Assembly (NCBI GenBank): GCA_900754965.1
Contig: CAAEEO010000006.1
Span: forward strand, 1-39,021
DNA from: an uncultured Oscillospiraceae bacterium
GTDB taxonomy: Bacteria; Bacillota; Clostridia; Oscillospirales; Oscillospiraceae
DNA length: 39,021 nt
Direction: 5' to 3'
Within the stretch, counting starts at the first letter, position 1. The number at the start of each line of letters is the position of its first letter. This document shows positions 1 to 7,704 of this stretch, piece after piece. Both the position numbers and the translations under genes were made by a program. The notes below the pieces were generated by a model, which searched no databases, was not told the origin of the DNA, and was given only the letters and a program-made list of their open reading frames with translations.

Positions 1-1
1 C

Positions 2-121
2 TGCCGATCAGGTATGCCTACTTATGCTCCACGCCCAACGGTTTTTCAGGACGTGCAAATGCTTCGTAATTACCGCTTGAATAATACATACTATAACCTC
101 CATCCAGATGATTTCTGGTGA
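2..121 (+). CDS. C-terminal end of an unidentified protein (partial)
   Basis: Frame 2 is open from the left edge to a TGA at 119-121 and encodes 39 residues rich in Asn, Tyr, Pro and Asp, ending in HPDDFW. A strong + strand terminator begins 40 bases after the stop, which fits a real gene end. The fragment is too short to assign a family. The other frames stop at 67-69 (frame 1) or near 80 (frame 3), so this frame is preferred, but a non-coding 3' region cannot be excluded. Confidence 0.4.
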   Translation, partial: CRSGMPTYAPRPTVFQDVQMLRNYRLNNTYYNLHPDDFW

Positions 122-161
122 TGTCCTGAGTATAGTAGCCATCCCGAAAACACACAATCAG

Positions 162-215
162 CAGAAATGCCGCAATGATAAAAATTCTATCATTGCGGCA
201 TTTCTGTTTTATTTT
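162..215 (+). terminator. Rho-independent terminator
   Basis: A 19-bp perfect stem (162-180 with 188-206) with a 7-base loop is followed by a T-rich tract. The T-tract orientation serves the + strand gene at the left edge. The minus-strand TetR gene ends on the other side, but there is no good T-run in that direction. Confidence 0.85.
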
Positions 216-243
216 TTATCAAAAGGCAGGATTTGATCAATTT

Positions 244-801
244 TCACGCTCTTTCATACGCTTGGAGCGCACGGGAAAAGTTTCCCTGCATGAGAAGAGA
301 AAGACGCTTAACGATCTCATTAGGATCTTCTTGCATGTCCCCGCGAATCCAGTCCAGCATAAGCCCCACGAAGGCGTATTTATAGAAATTGGCTACGAAC
401 GCCTTGTCTTCTTCACGAACAGGCATTCCTGCCGCCTCTTCATTGACCACATTCAGCAAAAGGTCATACGTCACCTTGTACAGATAAATTTCCACCTGTT
501 CCCGACTGACCGAGCGATACACATTCATAATGAATGGTTTATTTTCTTTCACCGCCTCAAAAATCTGCAAGAGTCCCTGCTGCCAGGTATCATAGGTCTT
601 ATTCCCCGCCAGCGCCTTGGCTGCATCTTCTGCACAGGACCATTCCACCAGATCGTAGATATCCTTGAAATGATAATAAAAGGTCATGCGACTAATGCCG
701 CAATCCTCAGCAATATCATTGATCGTGATCTTATCCAATGGCTTTTTCAGGAGCATATTTTTGAGCGATGCCTCCAACGCCCGTTTTGTGATCTGCGACA
801 T
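244..801 (-). CDS. TetR/AcrR family transcriptional regulator
   Basis: A 185-residue TetR-type repressor. The N-terminal helix-turn-helix lies at about residues 8-50, with the recognition helix in ISRMTFYYHFKDIYDL, a very typical TetR signature. The C-terminal part (about 80-180) resembles the TetR_C_8/DhaS-like ligand domain of Firmicutes regulators. It is the last gene of a four-gene minus-strand operon: its start is 16 bases after the stop of the VWA protein gene. This position suggests that it responds to the same stimulus as, or autoregulates, the MoxR/LRR/VWA genes. The ligand is unknown. No operator palindrome was found in the promoter region at 4590-4622. Confidence 0.9.
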   Translation of the reverse strand: MSQITKRALEASLKNMLLKKPLDKITINDIAEDCGISRMTFYYHFKDIYDLVEWSCAEDAAKALAGNKTYDTWQQGLLQIFEAVKENKPFIMNVYRSVSREQVEIYLYKVTYDLLLNVVNEEAAGMPVREEDKAFVANFYKYAFVGLMLDWIRGDMQEDPNEIVKRLSLLMQGNFSRALQAYERA

Positions 802-817
802 ATCATTGCCCTCCTGT

Positions 818-2254
818 CTACTCGATCAAATCCTCCGATTCCACCAAATCTCCAGGGTCCAGTACCAGTTTCATAGCCCACGCCGGCACCTTTGGCTCGC
901 TGAATCCGTCATCCAAAAACACGAAAGCTGCAGGATATGCCGGCGGATGCTGTGGAAAGGCCCCCTTACCGTCTGTAAAATACAGCAGGCCGCCCAGATT
1001 TGTCAGTTCTTTTCTGCGGATCAGCTCATCCACATGGGCAAATACCGGGCGAAAATCTGTTCCGCCAAACCCATGCAGCTGCATGGTGTCCAAATATTGC
1101 TCAAACTCCTCCGGGTTGGTGATTTTATGGTCGTCCTGAATCTCCGCATCACACTGTATGATATGGATATTCACCCGAGTCGCAAAGCTCTCACTGGTCT
1201 TGAGTATATTGTATGTTTTGGAGATAAAACGCTGTACTGTTTTTCCGGAGACAGAGCCGGAAGTGTCAATGGCAATCACAAATTCCCGTACCTGAGGTAC
1301 CTCTTGGTATTCCAAAGGCTCCACCAGCGGGAGATTGTCGTACAGCTCCAGACCATATGTGTAGTAAATATAGTCAAACTCCTCGTCATTGATCTTCATG
1401 GTCTCATTGAGGGATGCAAAACGACGCAAAAAATCCCGGTAATCATATTTCTCCCGATTGACCCGTCCCAGGTTCTGCACCAAACTTCCGGCCCGTTCTC
1501 CCCATTCCCGGTTGGAAGTTTCCAGATCCACCTGCGCCCGGCGGCTGAGGGCTTTCCATTCTTCCTCTGTCTGTTCTCTGGAGGAATTCTTTCCGGCCAA
1601 CCGGCTGGTATCGGAGGAGTTGGGGCTGCCGGAACCGGTTTGATCCGGCGCCCGCTTTGTATCACTGCCGGTCTGTTCTCCCTCTCCCTCAGGGGCGCTC
1701 TTACCCCGAATATACCAAATGTCATGATCATCTGCAATAAAGGACTCCCGTATGGCGCGGATTTTGTCCTCCGGCAGCTGTCGGTCCAGAAAATAGCGAT
1801 AGATCTTCTCCGCATTGAGGACACTCAGTTCTTCTTTCAATTCCCGGATCAAAGGTTCCTGGGCCGCTTGACGGGAAGACTCCGTGTCCCGCAAGCCCAG
1901 TTCGTTGATCACATTTTCCACTGCAATATCACAAGCCAAATCCCACAAATCCATCTCCACCAGCGTGTGAATAAAAGGGTGGTGGAAGATGCAATGAAGT
2001 GTGGCATGGAGATAATCCCGCACCGGAGCCTGCCTGTCCTGCCGGTACAGTGTCAGCACATGGCGGGTGTTATAGTAGAGATTCTGCCCATCTGTAGCAA
2101 TGGTATCCGTGATCTTCACCGGTGTCTGCACAAATTTGCAGAGTGCTGCATCCATAAAACGCAGATTGACCAGCAAGATATTCCGAGACAAGTTCAAAAT
2201 ATCCCGGGCAAGCTGTTCTGCCTGCTGTTTTTGATAAATTGATTCATCCATCAT
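818..2254 (-). CDS. Metallopeptidase-like/VWA-like protein (DUF2201 type)
   Basis: A 478-residue soluble protein in two parts. The N-terminal region carries a zincin-like His-x-x-x-His (HATLH, residues 83-87) followed by DLACDIAVENVIN, as in the putative metallopeptidase domain of the DUF2201 family. It lacks the Glu of a classical HExxH, so catalytic activity is uncertain. A charged, Ser/Gly-rich linker follows. The C-terminal third is VWA-like, with the MIDAS motif DTSGS, a GGTDF segment and FTDGKG. Proteins of this kind are usually encoded beside MoxR AAA+ ATPases and are thought to act with them as a chaperone-like or metal-insertion pair. The start overlaps the stop of the LRR gene by four bases (ATGA), which indicates translational coupling. 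Confidence 0.85.
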   Translation of the reverse strand: MMDESIYQKQQAEQLARDILNLSRNILLVNLRFMDAALCKFVQTPVKITDTIATDGQNLYYNTRHVLTLYRQDRQAPVRDYLHATLHCIFHHPFIHTLVEMDLWDLACDIAVENVINELGLRDTESSRQAAQEPLIRELKEELSVLNAEKIYRYFLDRQLPEDKIRAIRESFIADDHDIWYIRGKSAPEGEGEQTGSDTKRAPDQTGSGSPNSSDTSRLAGKNSSREQTEEEWKALSRRAQVDLETSNREWGERAGSLVQNLGRVNREKYDYRDFLRRFASLNETMKINDEEFDYIYYTYGLELYDNLPLVEPLEYQEVPQVREFVIAIDTSGSVSGKTVQRFISKTYNILKTSESFATRVNIHIIQCDAEIQDDHKITNPEEFEQYLDTMQLHGFGGTDFRPVFAHVDELIRRKELTNLGGLLYFTDGKGAFPQHPPAYPAAFVFLDDGFSEPKVPAWAMKLVLDPGDLVESEDLIE

Positions 2255-3072
2255 AATTCAAATTCCCTGTCGATCTGTGCCCATACGTCCTCTGACGCAC
2301 CCTTAGCCCGGGCACTGCAGTCCAAGAGAAATGCGATGATCTCCGCATTTCCGGTCTGTTGGGCCAATTCCAGATAGGTATCCACCGCAGCCGACAGCAG
2401 TCCCTCCCGGTCAAAGTAGCGCAATGGCTCTGAAAAACCACTCTGCACAGCAGCGCGAATCAATGCATCTGCATGTTCCTGCACATATTGGGCATATTCC
2501 GTGGCTGTATCCTTGTACAGTTCCGGATGTGTGCAGTATCCCAGCGCACCGTTATACTGCATTGCCTGAGATTCAAAAGCTGCAATCGGAATATTCGGCA
2601 GAATGCACTTGGCTGTTCGGTCGATAATTGGATCTTCCACTGAGGTAACCCCCAGGCCTTGGATCTCCGTCAGCGCATCACAGCCGTAAAAAGCATGAAA
2701 TTCAATGCTCTCCAAAGTATCCGGAATCCAAACCCTTCGCAGTGCGCTGCAATGAATAAAGGTACTGTCTCGTAAAATCTTCTGTTTAGCCGGCAGTCTC
2801 ACTTCCGTCAGATGATCACACCCGGAAAAAGCATACATATCAATGCGCAGAATACTGTCCGGCAATACGACTTTTGTCAGGCCTGAGCACCCACTGAATG
2901 CGCCGTATCCCACATCAATGGCGCCGTCCGGAATAACCACGCTGGTCACTCTGGTGTGGTTACGGAACACATAACCACCCACATCATATACGAAGTCCGG
3001 CAGCACCACTTCCCCGCCTTCTCCGTAGTATCCCCGCAGCACTCCGCCGTCCAACCACAAATTCCTAACCAT
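2251..3072 (-). CDS. BspA-type leucine-rich repeat protein
   Basis: A 273-residue protein whose first about 150 residues are LRR_5 (BspA/TpLRR) repeats with a recurring pattern such as FSGCSGLTKVVLPDSILRI. The C-terminal about 100 residues are helical and not assigned. There is no signal peptide, anchor or membrane segment, so unlike most BspA-like proteins it should be cytoplasmic. It sits between the MoxR ATPase (directly adjacent stop and start, 3072/3073) and the VWA protein (ATGA overlap), so it is almost certainly co-translated with them. A role as target-recognition adaptor for the ATPase/VWA pair is my inference. Family membership is clear from the repeats; function is unknown. Confidence 0.85.
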   Translation of the reverse strand: MVRNLWLDGGVLRGYYGEGGEVVLPDFVYDVGGYVFRNHTRVTSVVIPDGAIDVGYGAFSGCSGLTKVVLPDSILRIDMYAFSGCDHLTEVRLPAKQKILRDSTFIHCSALRRVWIPDTLESIEFHAFYGCDALTEIQGLGVTSVEDPIIDRTAKCILPNIPIAAFESQAMQYNGALGYCTHPELYKDTATEYAQYVQEHADALIRAAVQSGFSEPLRYFDREGLLSAAVDTYLELAQQTGNAEIIAFLLDCSARAKGASEDVWAQIDREFEL

Positions 3073-4557
3073 TTATAACTCCAAAATGTCCAGCTGTTCT
3101 ATGATTTCCTGTTGGCGTTCATAGAACAACAGATCTTTGTTATGGGCAAAATATTCCGGACATCCGTAACGACTAATAAAGGTAGCGCAGGATTCGCTGA
3201 CTGTCAGCTCCGTCACCAACAGCAAAATCTCCTGTCCCTCCCGGAATACCTCTTCACAGAACCGGAACAGATTGGACATCTGCTCACTGACCTTTTTAGC
3301 ATGGGCTTTCATTTCAGAAACACTGTTATCGAAAGCTGTTTTCAAAATCGCGAATCCTTCTCCGCTTTCCAGACGTTTCTGTTCCTGCTCCAAAATCTGC
3401 AGGAAGGTCAAGCGCAGATGCACTTCCTCCGGCGAAAATGCACCGGATTTGCGGCCATTTTCCACGGCCTCTTTCTCCACGGAAATCCGCTGCTCCATGG
3501 CTGCGTACAATTGCTGGGTCGGAATGCCTTTCAGTTCCTTCAACACCGTCAGCAGCCGTTTCAAAAGCTCCTCTTCCCGGAGAGAATCTCGGGTGCGCTG
3601 GTTCATAGCATCCAAAAGCAGACCGAGCAAGGACAGCCGCTCGTCAAATTTTGCCTCCTGGGCCCGGCGTTTAATGTCCTCAGAAGCTGTTCCCGCCAAG
3701 ATCTCGTCCACTTGATAGTCACTGCGGTATTTTCGGTAGAGATCATAGTAAATGGCAAAATCCTTTGCAATTTTACGATCCTGGAGATACTGGCCGACCA
3801 AAAGCTCATCCACCGGGATGTCATGCTCCTCATATAACTGAATCATCTTAGACAGATCTTCCCAGCCGCGGGCAGTGACAAAGCGTTTCCCTTCCACAGT
3901 GGTCTCCACCAGATAAAAGTCGTCCTTTTTGATGGAAAGATATGTCATTACCGCCGGATGAACTCCCGCTTGATAGGCATAGGCCCTCCAAGCATCAAAA
4001 TCCGGTTCGATATCGATGCGTTTCAGGCGATCCCATGTGACAATGTCAAATTCCCGAACGGAACGGTTGTACTCCGGCGGATTTCCGGCTGTAACCACAA
4101 TCCAACCATCCGGCACCCGGTGTCTGCCAAAGATTTTATACTGCAAAAATTGGAGCATCGACGGTGCAAGGGTCTCCGAAACACAGTTGATTTCATCCAG
4201 GAACAGGATTCCCCTTTTTACACCTGTTTCCTCCATCATATCGTAAACCGCGGCAATGATCTCGCTCATGGTATATTCCGATACCGTATATTCCTGCCCG
4301 CCGTAGACCTTTTTCTCAATCAGAGGCAGACCAAGAGCGCTCTGCCGGGTATGATGCGCCATAGAATAGGAAACCAATCCAACACCCAATTCCGAAGCAA
4401 CCTGTTCCATAATAGCCGTTTTTCCGATGCCCGGAGGCCCCATCAAAAAAAGAGGGCGCTGCTTTTCCAGAGGGATTTTATAATAGCCAAATTCATCTTT
4501 GGTAAAATACGCAGTCACAGCGTTTTTGATCTGCTGTTTTGCTTCACTGATATTCAT
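3073..4557 (-). CDS. MoxR-type AAA+ ATPase
   Basis: A 494-residue AAA+ ATPase of the MoxR/dynein-related group. Walker A is GPPGIGKT (residues 40-47), Walker B is ILFLDEIN (about 117-124), and a sensor-1-like TAGNPPEYN follows. The C-terminal half contains the lid and a long helical extension of about 200 residues that is predicted to be partly coiled. MoxR ATPases act as hexameric chaperones with VWA-domain partners, here the gene at 818-2254. It is the first gene of the operon. The upstream gap holds a plausible sigma-A promoter and a bidirectional terminator shared with rplL. Confidence 0.92.
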   Translation of the reverse strand: MNISEAKQQIKNAVTAYFTKDEFGYYKIPLEKQRPLFLMGPPGIGKTAIMEQVASELGVGLVSYSMAHHTRQSALGLPLIEKKVYGGQEYTVSEYTMSEIIAAVYDMMEETGVKRGILFLDEINCVSETLAPSMLQFLQYKIFGRHRVPDGWIVVTAGNPPEYNRSVREFDIVTWDRLKRIDIEPDFDAWRAYAYQAGVHPAVMTYLSIKKDDFYLVETTVEGKRFVTARGWEDLSKMIQLYEEHDIPVDELLVGQYLQDRKIAKDFAIYYDLYRKYRSDYQVDEILAGTASEDIKRRAQEAKFDERLSLLGLLLDAMNQRTRDSLREEELLKRLLTVLKELKGIPTQQLYAAMEQRISVEKEAVENGRKSGAFSPEEVHLRLTFLQILEQEQKRLESGEGFAILKTAFDNSVSEMKAHAKKVSEQMSNLFRFCEEVFREGQEILLLVTELTVSESCATFISRYGCPEYFAHNKDLLFYERQQEIIEQLDILEL

Positions 4558-4594
4558 AAATTTACCATCCTTTAAACAGATTGTCCTCCATTAT

Positions 4595-4622
4595 ACTATA
4601 TTCCCACAAAAAAGGGAAACAA
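4595..4622 (-). promoter_or_regulatory. Probable sigma-A promoter of the MoxR operon
   Basis: Reading the minus strand: TTGTTT (4617-4622), 16-base spacer, TATAGT (4595-4600); an overlapping TATAAT also exists at 4590-4595. The -35 abuts the rplL terminator stem. The assignment is by eye and the -35 is not perfect. Confidence 0.5.
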
Positions 4623-4660
4623 AAAAAGACTCAAAGCACCAAGTACTTTGAGTCTTTTTT
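4618..4660. terminator. Bidirectional terminator after rplL
   Basis: The stem GACTCAAAG (4628-4636) pairs with CTTTGAGTC (4646-4654). It is flanked by A-runs on the left and T-runs on the right, so it can terminate in both directions. On the minus strand it lies just after the rplL stop at 4679. Confidence 0.85.
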
Positions 4661-4678
4661 GAACAAATAGAAACTGAA

Positions 4679-5056
4679 TTACTTCAGCTCGACCTTTGCG
4701 CCGACAGCTTCCAGCTGAGCCTTCATAGCCTCAGCCTCTTCCTTGCTGACGCCTTCCTTCACAGCCTTGGGAGCGGCCTCGACCACTGCCTTAGCCTCAG
4801 CCAGGCCCAGGCCGGTGATAGCACGAACTTCCTTGATGACCTTGATCTTCTCGGAACCGACTTCAGCCAGAACTACGTCGAACTCGGTCTTCTCTTCTGC
4901 AGCGGCAGCAGCGCCAGCGCCAGCAGCGGGAGCTGCAACAGCAGCAGCGGCGGAAACGCCGAACTCGTCTTCCAGAGCGTGAACCAGCTCAGCCAGCTCC
5001 AGCACGGACAGGACTTTGATCTCTTCAATCATAGCAGTTACTTTTTCGCTTGCCAT
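4679..5056 (-). CDS. rplL: 50S ribosomal protein L7/L12
   Basis: A 125-residue L7/L12. An N-terminal dimerisation helix region (ELAELVHALEDEFGVS) is followed by an Ala-rich hinge (about residues 38-56) and the conserved C-terminal domain with EKIKVIKEVRAITGLGLAEAK, the surface that recruits translational GTPases. The length is normal. It is co-transcribed with rplJ, 38 bases upstream, in the usual rplJL order, and is followed by a strong terminator. The rplKA genes that often precede rplJL are not here; sigG lies divergently instead. Confidence 0.98.
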   Translation of the reverse strand: MASEKVTAMIEEIKVLSVLELAELVHALEDEFGVSAAAAVAAPAAGAGAAAAAEEKTEFDVVLAEVGSEKIKVIKEVRAITGLGLAEAKAVVEAAPKAVKEGVSKEEAEAMKAQLEAVGAKVELK

Positions 5057-5094
5057 TTTAATTTTCCTCCAATTAAATGAATTTGTGGAGCTGC

Positions 5095-5634
5095 TTATTC
5101 AGCAGCAGGAGCGGATTCCAGGCTGCCGCCCTTCTGCTCCACGATCTGACCCAGAACAACGGCCAGACTGGTGATGGGTGCCAGCATGGTGCCCAGGACT
5201 TTGCCATACAGGGCGTCCTTAGAGGGCAGTGCGGCGATTTCAGTGACTTCGCTGTCAGACAGCATTTTGCCGTCCATGAATGCAGCTTTGATCACGAACT
5301 TGGGCTCCTCAGACTTCGGCAGCTTGGAAACGAATTCCTTGACGATGCGGAAAGGAGCGATGGGGTCGCTGCTGGTGGTGGCCAGGGACGTGGTGCCGTT
5401 CAGAACGGAATCCAGTTCCTGCAGGCCGGCGTTGTTTGCGGCAAAACGCAGCAGAGTGTTCTTCACAACAGTGTACTCCACTTCGTTTTTACGCATTTCG
5501 GAACGCAGTGCAGTATCCTGTGCAACAGAAATACCCTTGTAGTCGATCACGACTCCGGCGGTAGCGTTCTGCAGACGTCCGGTCAGTGCCTCCACGATGG
5601 CCTTTTTCTCACTGAGAACTTTTGCGTTAGGCAT
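5095..5634 (-). CDS. rplJ: 50S ribosomal protein L10
   Basis: A 179-residue L10, the base of the L7/L12 stalk. It has the typical N-terminus (LSEKKAIVEALTGRLQNA, then VVIDYKGISVAQDTALRSEMR) and the C-terminal helix that binds L7/L12 dimers. The start at 5634 follows a GGAGGTG ribosome binding site. Expression is probably controlled by the L10 leader at 5640-5779, to which the L10-L12 complex binds in other bacteria. Confidence 0.98.
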   Translation of the reverse strand: MPNAKVLSEKKAIVEALTGRLQNATAGVVIDYKGISVAQDTALRSEMRKNEVEYTVVKNTLLRFAANNAGLQELDSVLNGTTSLATTSSDPIAPFRIVKEFVSKLPKSEEPKFVIKAAFMDGKMLSDSEVTEIAALPSKDALYGKVLGTMLAPITSLAVVLGQIVEQKGGSLESAPAAE

Positions 5635-5639
5635 TGATT

Positions 5640-5779
5640 ATTTCACCTCCGTGAAGATTCTCGCGCCCAAAAAGAAAAATCTCCCTACGCCAAAGCGTAC
5701 GGAGACTGTAAGCAAATTCATTTGCTTCCTCGGCAGGACTTATGGAAAGCATTCTCTCCACCTGCTGTCTCCGGAGCGC
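5640..5779 (-). ncRNA. L10 leader (r-protein autoregulatory RNA) with attenuator
   Basis: The 5' leader of rplJ on the minus strand contains the elements expected of the Firmicutes L10 leader: GACAGCAGGTGG near its 5' part and CCTGCCGAGG further on. Near the 3' end a GC-rich hairpin (5681-5690 with 5695-5704, loop TTTG) is followed by a T-rich tract (5669-5680), forming an intrinsic terminator before the ribosome binding site. This supports control by attenuation. Recognition is from memory of the family, not a covariance search. Confidence 0.8.
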
Positions 5780-5785
5780 CATAAT

Positions 5786-5814
5786 ATAATAACAGAGTGG
5801 GAACTGCTTGTCAA
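5786..5814 (-). promoter_or_regulatory. Sigma-A promoter of rplJL
   Basis: On the minus strand there is a perfect TTGACA at 5809-5814, a 17-base spacer and TATTAT at 5786-5791. This places the start of transcription near 5779, giving a leader of about 145 bases. Confidence 0.85.
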
Positions 5815-5840
5815 GCATTTTTTACAAGAAAAATCTGGCT

Positions 5841-5870
5841 GTATCAAACTTCCCCGGGATGGCAAGACTA
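5841..5870 (+). promoter_or_regulatory. Sigma-F/sigma-G-type promoter of sigG
   Basis: GTATC at 5841-5845 (four of five against the GYWTA -35), exactly 15 bases, then GGCAAGACTA at 5861-5870, which fits every position of the forespore -10 consensus GGnrAnAHTR. The sigG ribosome binding site (GGAGGT, 5885-5890) and ATG (5897) follow. Forespore control of sigG by sigma-F and sigma-G is established in Bacillus subtilis. Confidence 0.65.
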
Positions 5871-5896
5871 TCAACCACAAACGCGGAGGTACTGCC

Positions 5897-6676
5897 ATGC
5901 AATGCAAAGTTGAAATTTGCGGTGTCAACACAGCAAAACTGCCTGTCCTTAAAAATGACGAAACGCGGGAACTGCTCAAAAAAGCTCACGCCGGTGATGA
6001 TATAGCCAGAGAAACTCTAATCTCCGGGAATTTGCGACTGGTGTTGTCTGTGATCCAGAAATTTGTCAGCAGAGGCGAAAACGCCGACGATCTGTTTCAG
6101 GTTGGATGTATCGGTCTCATGAAGGCCATTGACAATTTTGATGCCGACGCCCATGATGTCCGCTTTTCCACCTATGGGGTACCCATGATCACCGGAGAGA
6201 TTCGCCGATATCTCCGGGATAACAGTTCTGTGCGTATCAGCCGCAGTCTGCGCGACACTGCGTACAAAGTCCTGCAGGCCAAAGAACAGCTGACCGGCGA
6301 AAACGGGCGGGAACCCACTGAATCTGAAATCGCTGATTTTTTAGGGATACGGCGGGAAGATGTGGTGTTTGCCATGGAAGCGATCTCGGACACTGTTTCT
6401 CTGAATGAGCCTGTCTACTCCGATAGCGGCGATAGCGTCTGTGTAATGGATCAGGTGAGAGATCCCCGCGATACGGACGAGCATTGGCTGGAAAAGATCG
6501 CCTTAAACGATGCTGTAGATCATCTCCTGCCCCGGGAAAAGCAGATTCTGGCCCTGCGGTACATGGATGGAAAAACACAGATGGAAGTTGCCTCAGAAAT
6601 CGGAATCTCCCAGGCCCAAGTTTCACGGTTGGAAAAGAATGCAATCTCACAAATCAAAAAAGAGTTGAACGGATAA
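5897..6676 (+). CDS. sigG: RNA polymerase sporulation sigma factor SigG
   Basis: A 259-residue late-forespore sigma factor. The N-terminus, MQCKVEICGVNTAKLPVL, is the diagnostic SigG start, and the ATG at 5897 has GGAGGT six bases upstream; the open frame extends further upstream but that part is not coding. Region 2 (NLRLVLSVIQKFVSRGENADDLFQ and the following -10 recognition helix), region 3 and region 4 (LPREKQILALRYMDGKTQMEVASEIGISQAQVSRLEK) are complete. The length matches known SigG proteins. In B. subtilis sigG follows spoIIGA-sigE; here it stands alone next to rplJL, with its own forespore-type promoter and a terminator. Confidence 0.96.
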   Translation: MQCKVEICGVNTAKLPVLKNDETRELLKKAHAGDDIARETLISGNLRLVLSVIQKFVSRGENADDLFQVGCIGLMKAIDNFDADAHDVRFSTYGVPMITGEIRRYLRDNSSVRISRSLRDTAYKVLQAKEQLTGENGREPTESEIADFLGIRREDVVFAMEAISDTVSLNEPVYSDSGDSVCVMDQVRDPRDTDEHWLEKIALNDAVDHLLPREKQILALRYMDGKTQMEVASEIGISQAQVSRLEKNAISQIKKELNG

Positions 6677-6679
6677 AAA

Positions 6680-6725
6680 TACGAAAAAGAGATCCCAACA
6701 CCGATTTGTGTTGGGATCTCCTATT
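6680..6725. terminator. Bidirectional terminator between sigG and the DUF4397 gene
   Basis: A 13-bp perfect stem (6689-6701 with 6708-6720). On the minus strand it is followed by TTTTTCGTATTTTTA, a good tract for the DUF4397 gene. On the + strand the tract (CTATTCC) is weak. Confidence 0.8.
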
Positions 6726-6747
6726 CCGCTATAGATCAATGCTTTGA

Positions 6748-7704
6748 TCAGGAATCTTCCACCACTAGTGTCTGGATTGCATTGGTGGCGGGTCCGTTAT
6801 TCATTAAATAAATAGTATAATTGGCACGTCTGGATACGATCATATACGCAGATGCGACCATATTCGGCAATGTCGTGCCCAGAAAGGCAGAGTCCAATGT
6901 TTCAATATCCATGTAAGAGGGACTTGCCGCCAAATTCGTCTCCGCAAACAGAAATTCGTAGGTTCCCGGGCGAATACGCTTAAAAGATGTGGTTTCCTTG
7001 AACCGCACATCTGCAAAAACTACCCGTCCATCCGGCAGCAGAACATCCATTGGGCCGGAATTATATGCCAGGTTACTGACACGGAAATTGGAATATGGGC
7101 CTGTGGGCGTACAGCACTGATCCCCGATCTGGATCAGATCCAAACCGCCGGGCCGGTTGATGACAGCAATGGTAGAAATACTGTTAGCTCCAATCGGCAT
7201 CGTTTTCTGGATGTAAATATATCCGTCCGTCCCGGAAACAGTCACTGTCCGATAACCGGATGGGACGGAGCGATACGGAGAGACCGTACCGCTGCCCAGA
7301 AGATTGACGACCCTGCTGCCGTTGATATGGATCTGAAAAGCCGGGTAGCCATAGGCAGCATTCAGGAATCGGACTCTGGATGTATTTTGAAAAATCGGAT
7401 ACCAAATACCACCAATCCAGGAACCATTCTGAGATCCGCTCCCCCCAGGATAAACCGGACCGCCCTCTCCGGGATTGGGCAATGGAATCACAGGCACATT
7501 GGCACCGCCGTCATCCCCGGGATACACTGGGCCGCCTTCGCCGGGGTTGGGCAGCGGGATCACAGGCACATTGCCACCGTCATCATCCCCGGGATACACT
7601 GGGCCGCCTTCACCAGGATTAGGCAGGGGAATCACTGGAATTGCACCGGGGTCTACCGCTTTGTTTTCCCGAGTCCCATTTTCATACAACTCACTCATAC
7701 ACAT
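6748..7704 (-). CDS. DUF4397 domain protein with Pro/Gly-rich tandem repeats
   Basis: A 318-residue protein. Residues 22-93 are three near-identical 24-residue repeats (VPVIPLPNPGEGGPVYPGDD plus four variable residues ending in Asn). From about residue 106 the sequence VRFLNAAYGYPAFQIHINGS begins a DUF4397 domain, a beta-sandwich of unknown function, with a second related half after about residue 205. There is no signal peptide, so the protein may be cytoplasmic or laid down on the spore surface; the latter is a guess. The start is the first ATG after an in-frame stop, but AGGAGG is about 22 bases upstream, with a small hairpin between them. Confidence 0.85.
   Translation of the reverse strand: MCMSELYENGTRENKAVDPGAIPVIPLPNPGEGGPVYPGDDDGGNVPVIPLPNPGEGGPVYPGDDGGANVPVIPLPNPGEGGPVYPGGSGSQNGSWIGGIWYPIFQNTSRVRFLNAAYGYPAFQIHINGSRVVNLLGSGTVSPYRSVPSGYRTVTVSGTDGYIYIQKTMPIGANSISTIAVINRPGGLDLIQIGDQCCTPTGPYSNFRVSNLAYNSGPMDVLLPDGRVVFADVRFKETTSFKRIRPGTYEFLFAETNLAASPSYMDIETLDSAFLGTTLPNMVASAYMIVSRRANYTIYLMNNGPATNAIQTLVVEDS
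7426..7641 (-). repeat. Three 72-bp in-frame tandem repeats
   Basis: Three consecutive 72-bp units encode residues 22-45, 46-69 and 70-93 of the DUF4397 protein. Units two and three are nearly identical for their first 18 codons. Such repeats are prone to copy-number change by recombination. Confidence 0.85.

Noticed and set aside
686..2242. Long + strand open frame opposite the VWA gene (about 518 codons)
   Set aside because: It is antisense to a clear DUF2201/VWA gene, has no domain signature, and its start has no ribosome binding site.
5597..5896. Upstream extension of sigG to 359 residues
   Set aside because: The added part overlaps the rplJ start, the L10 leader and both promoters; the family start is the ATG at 5897 with its own RBS.
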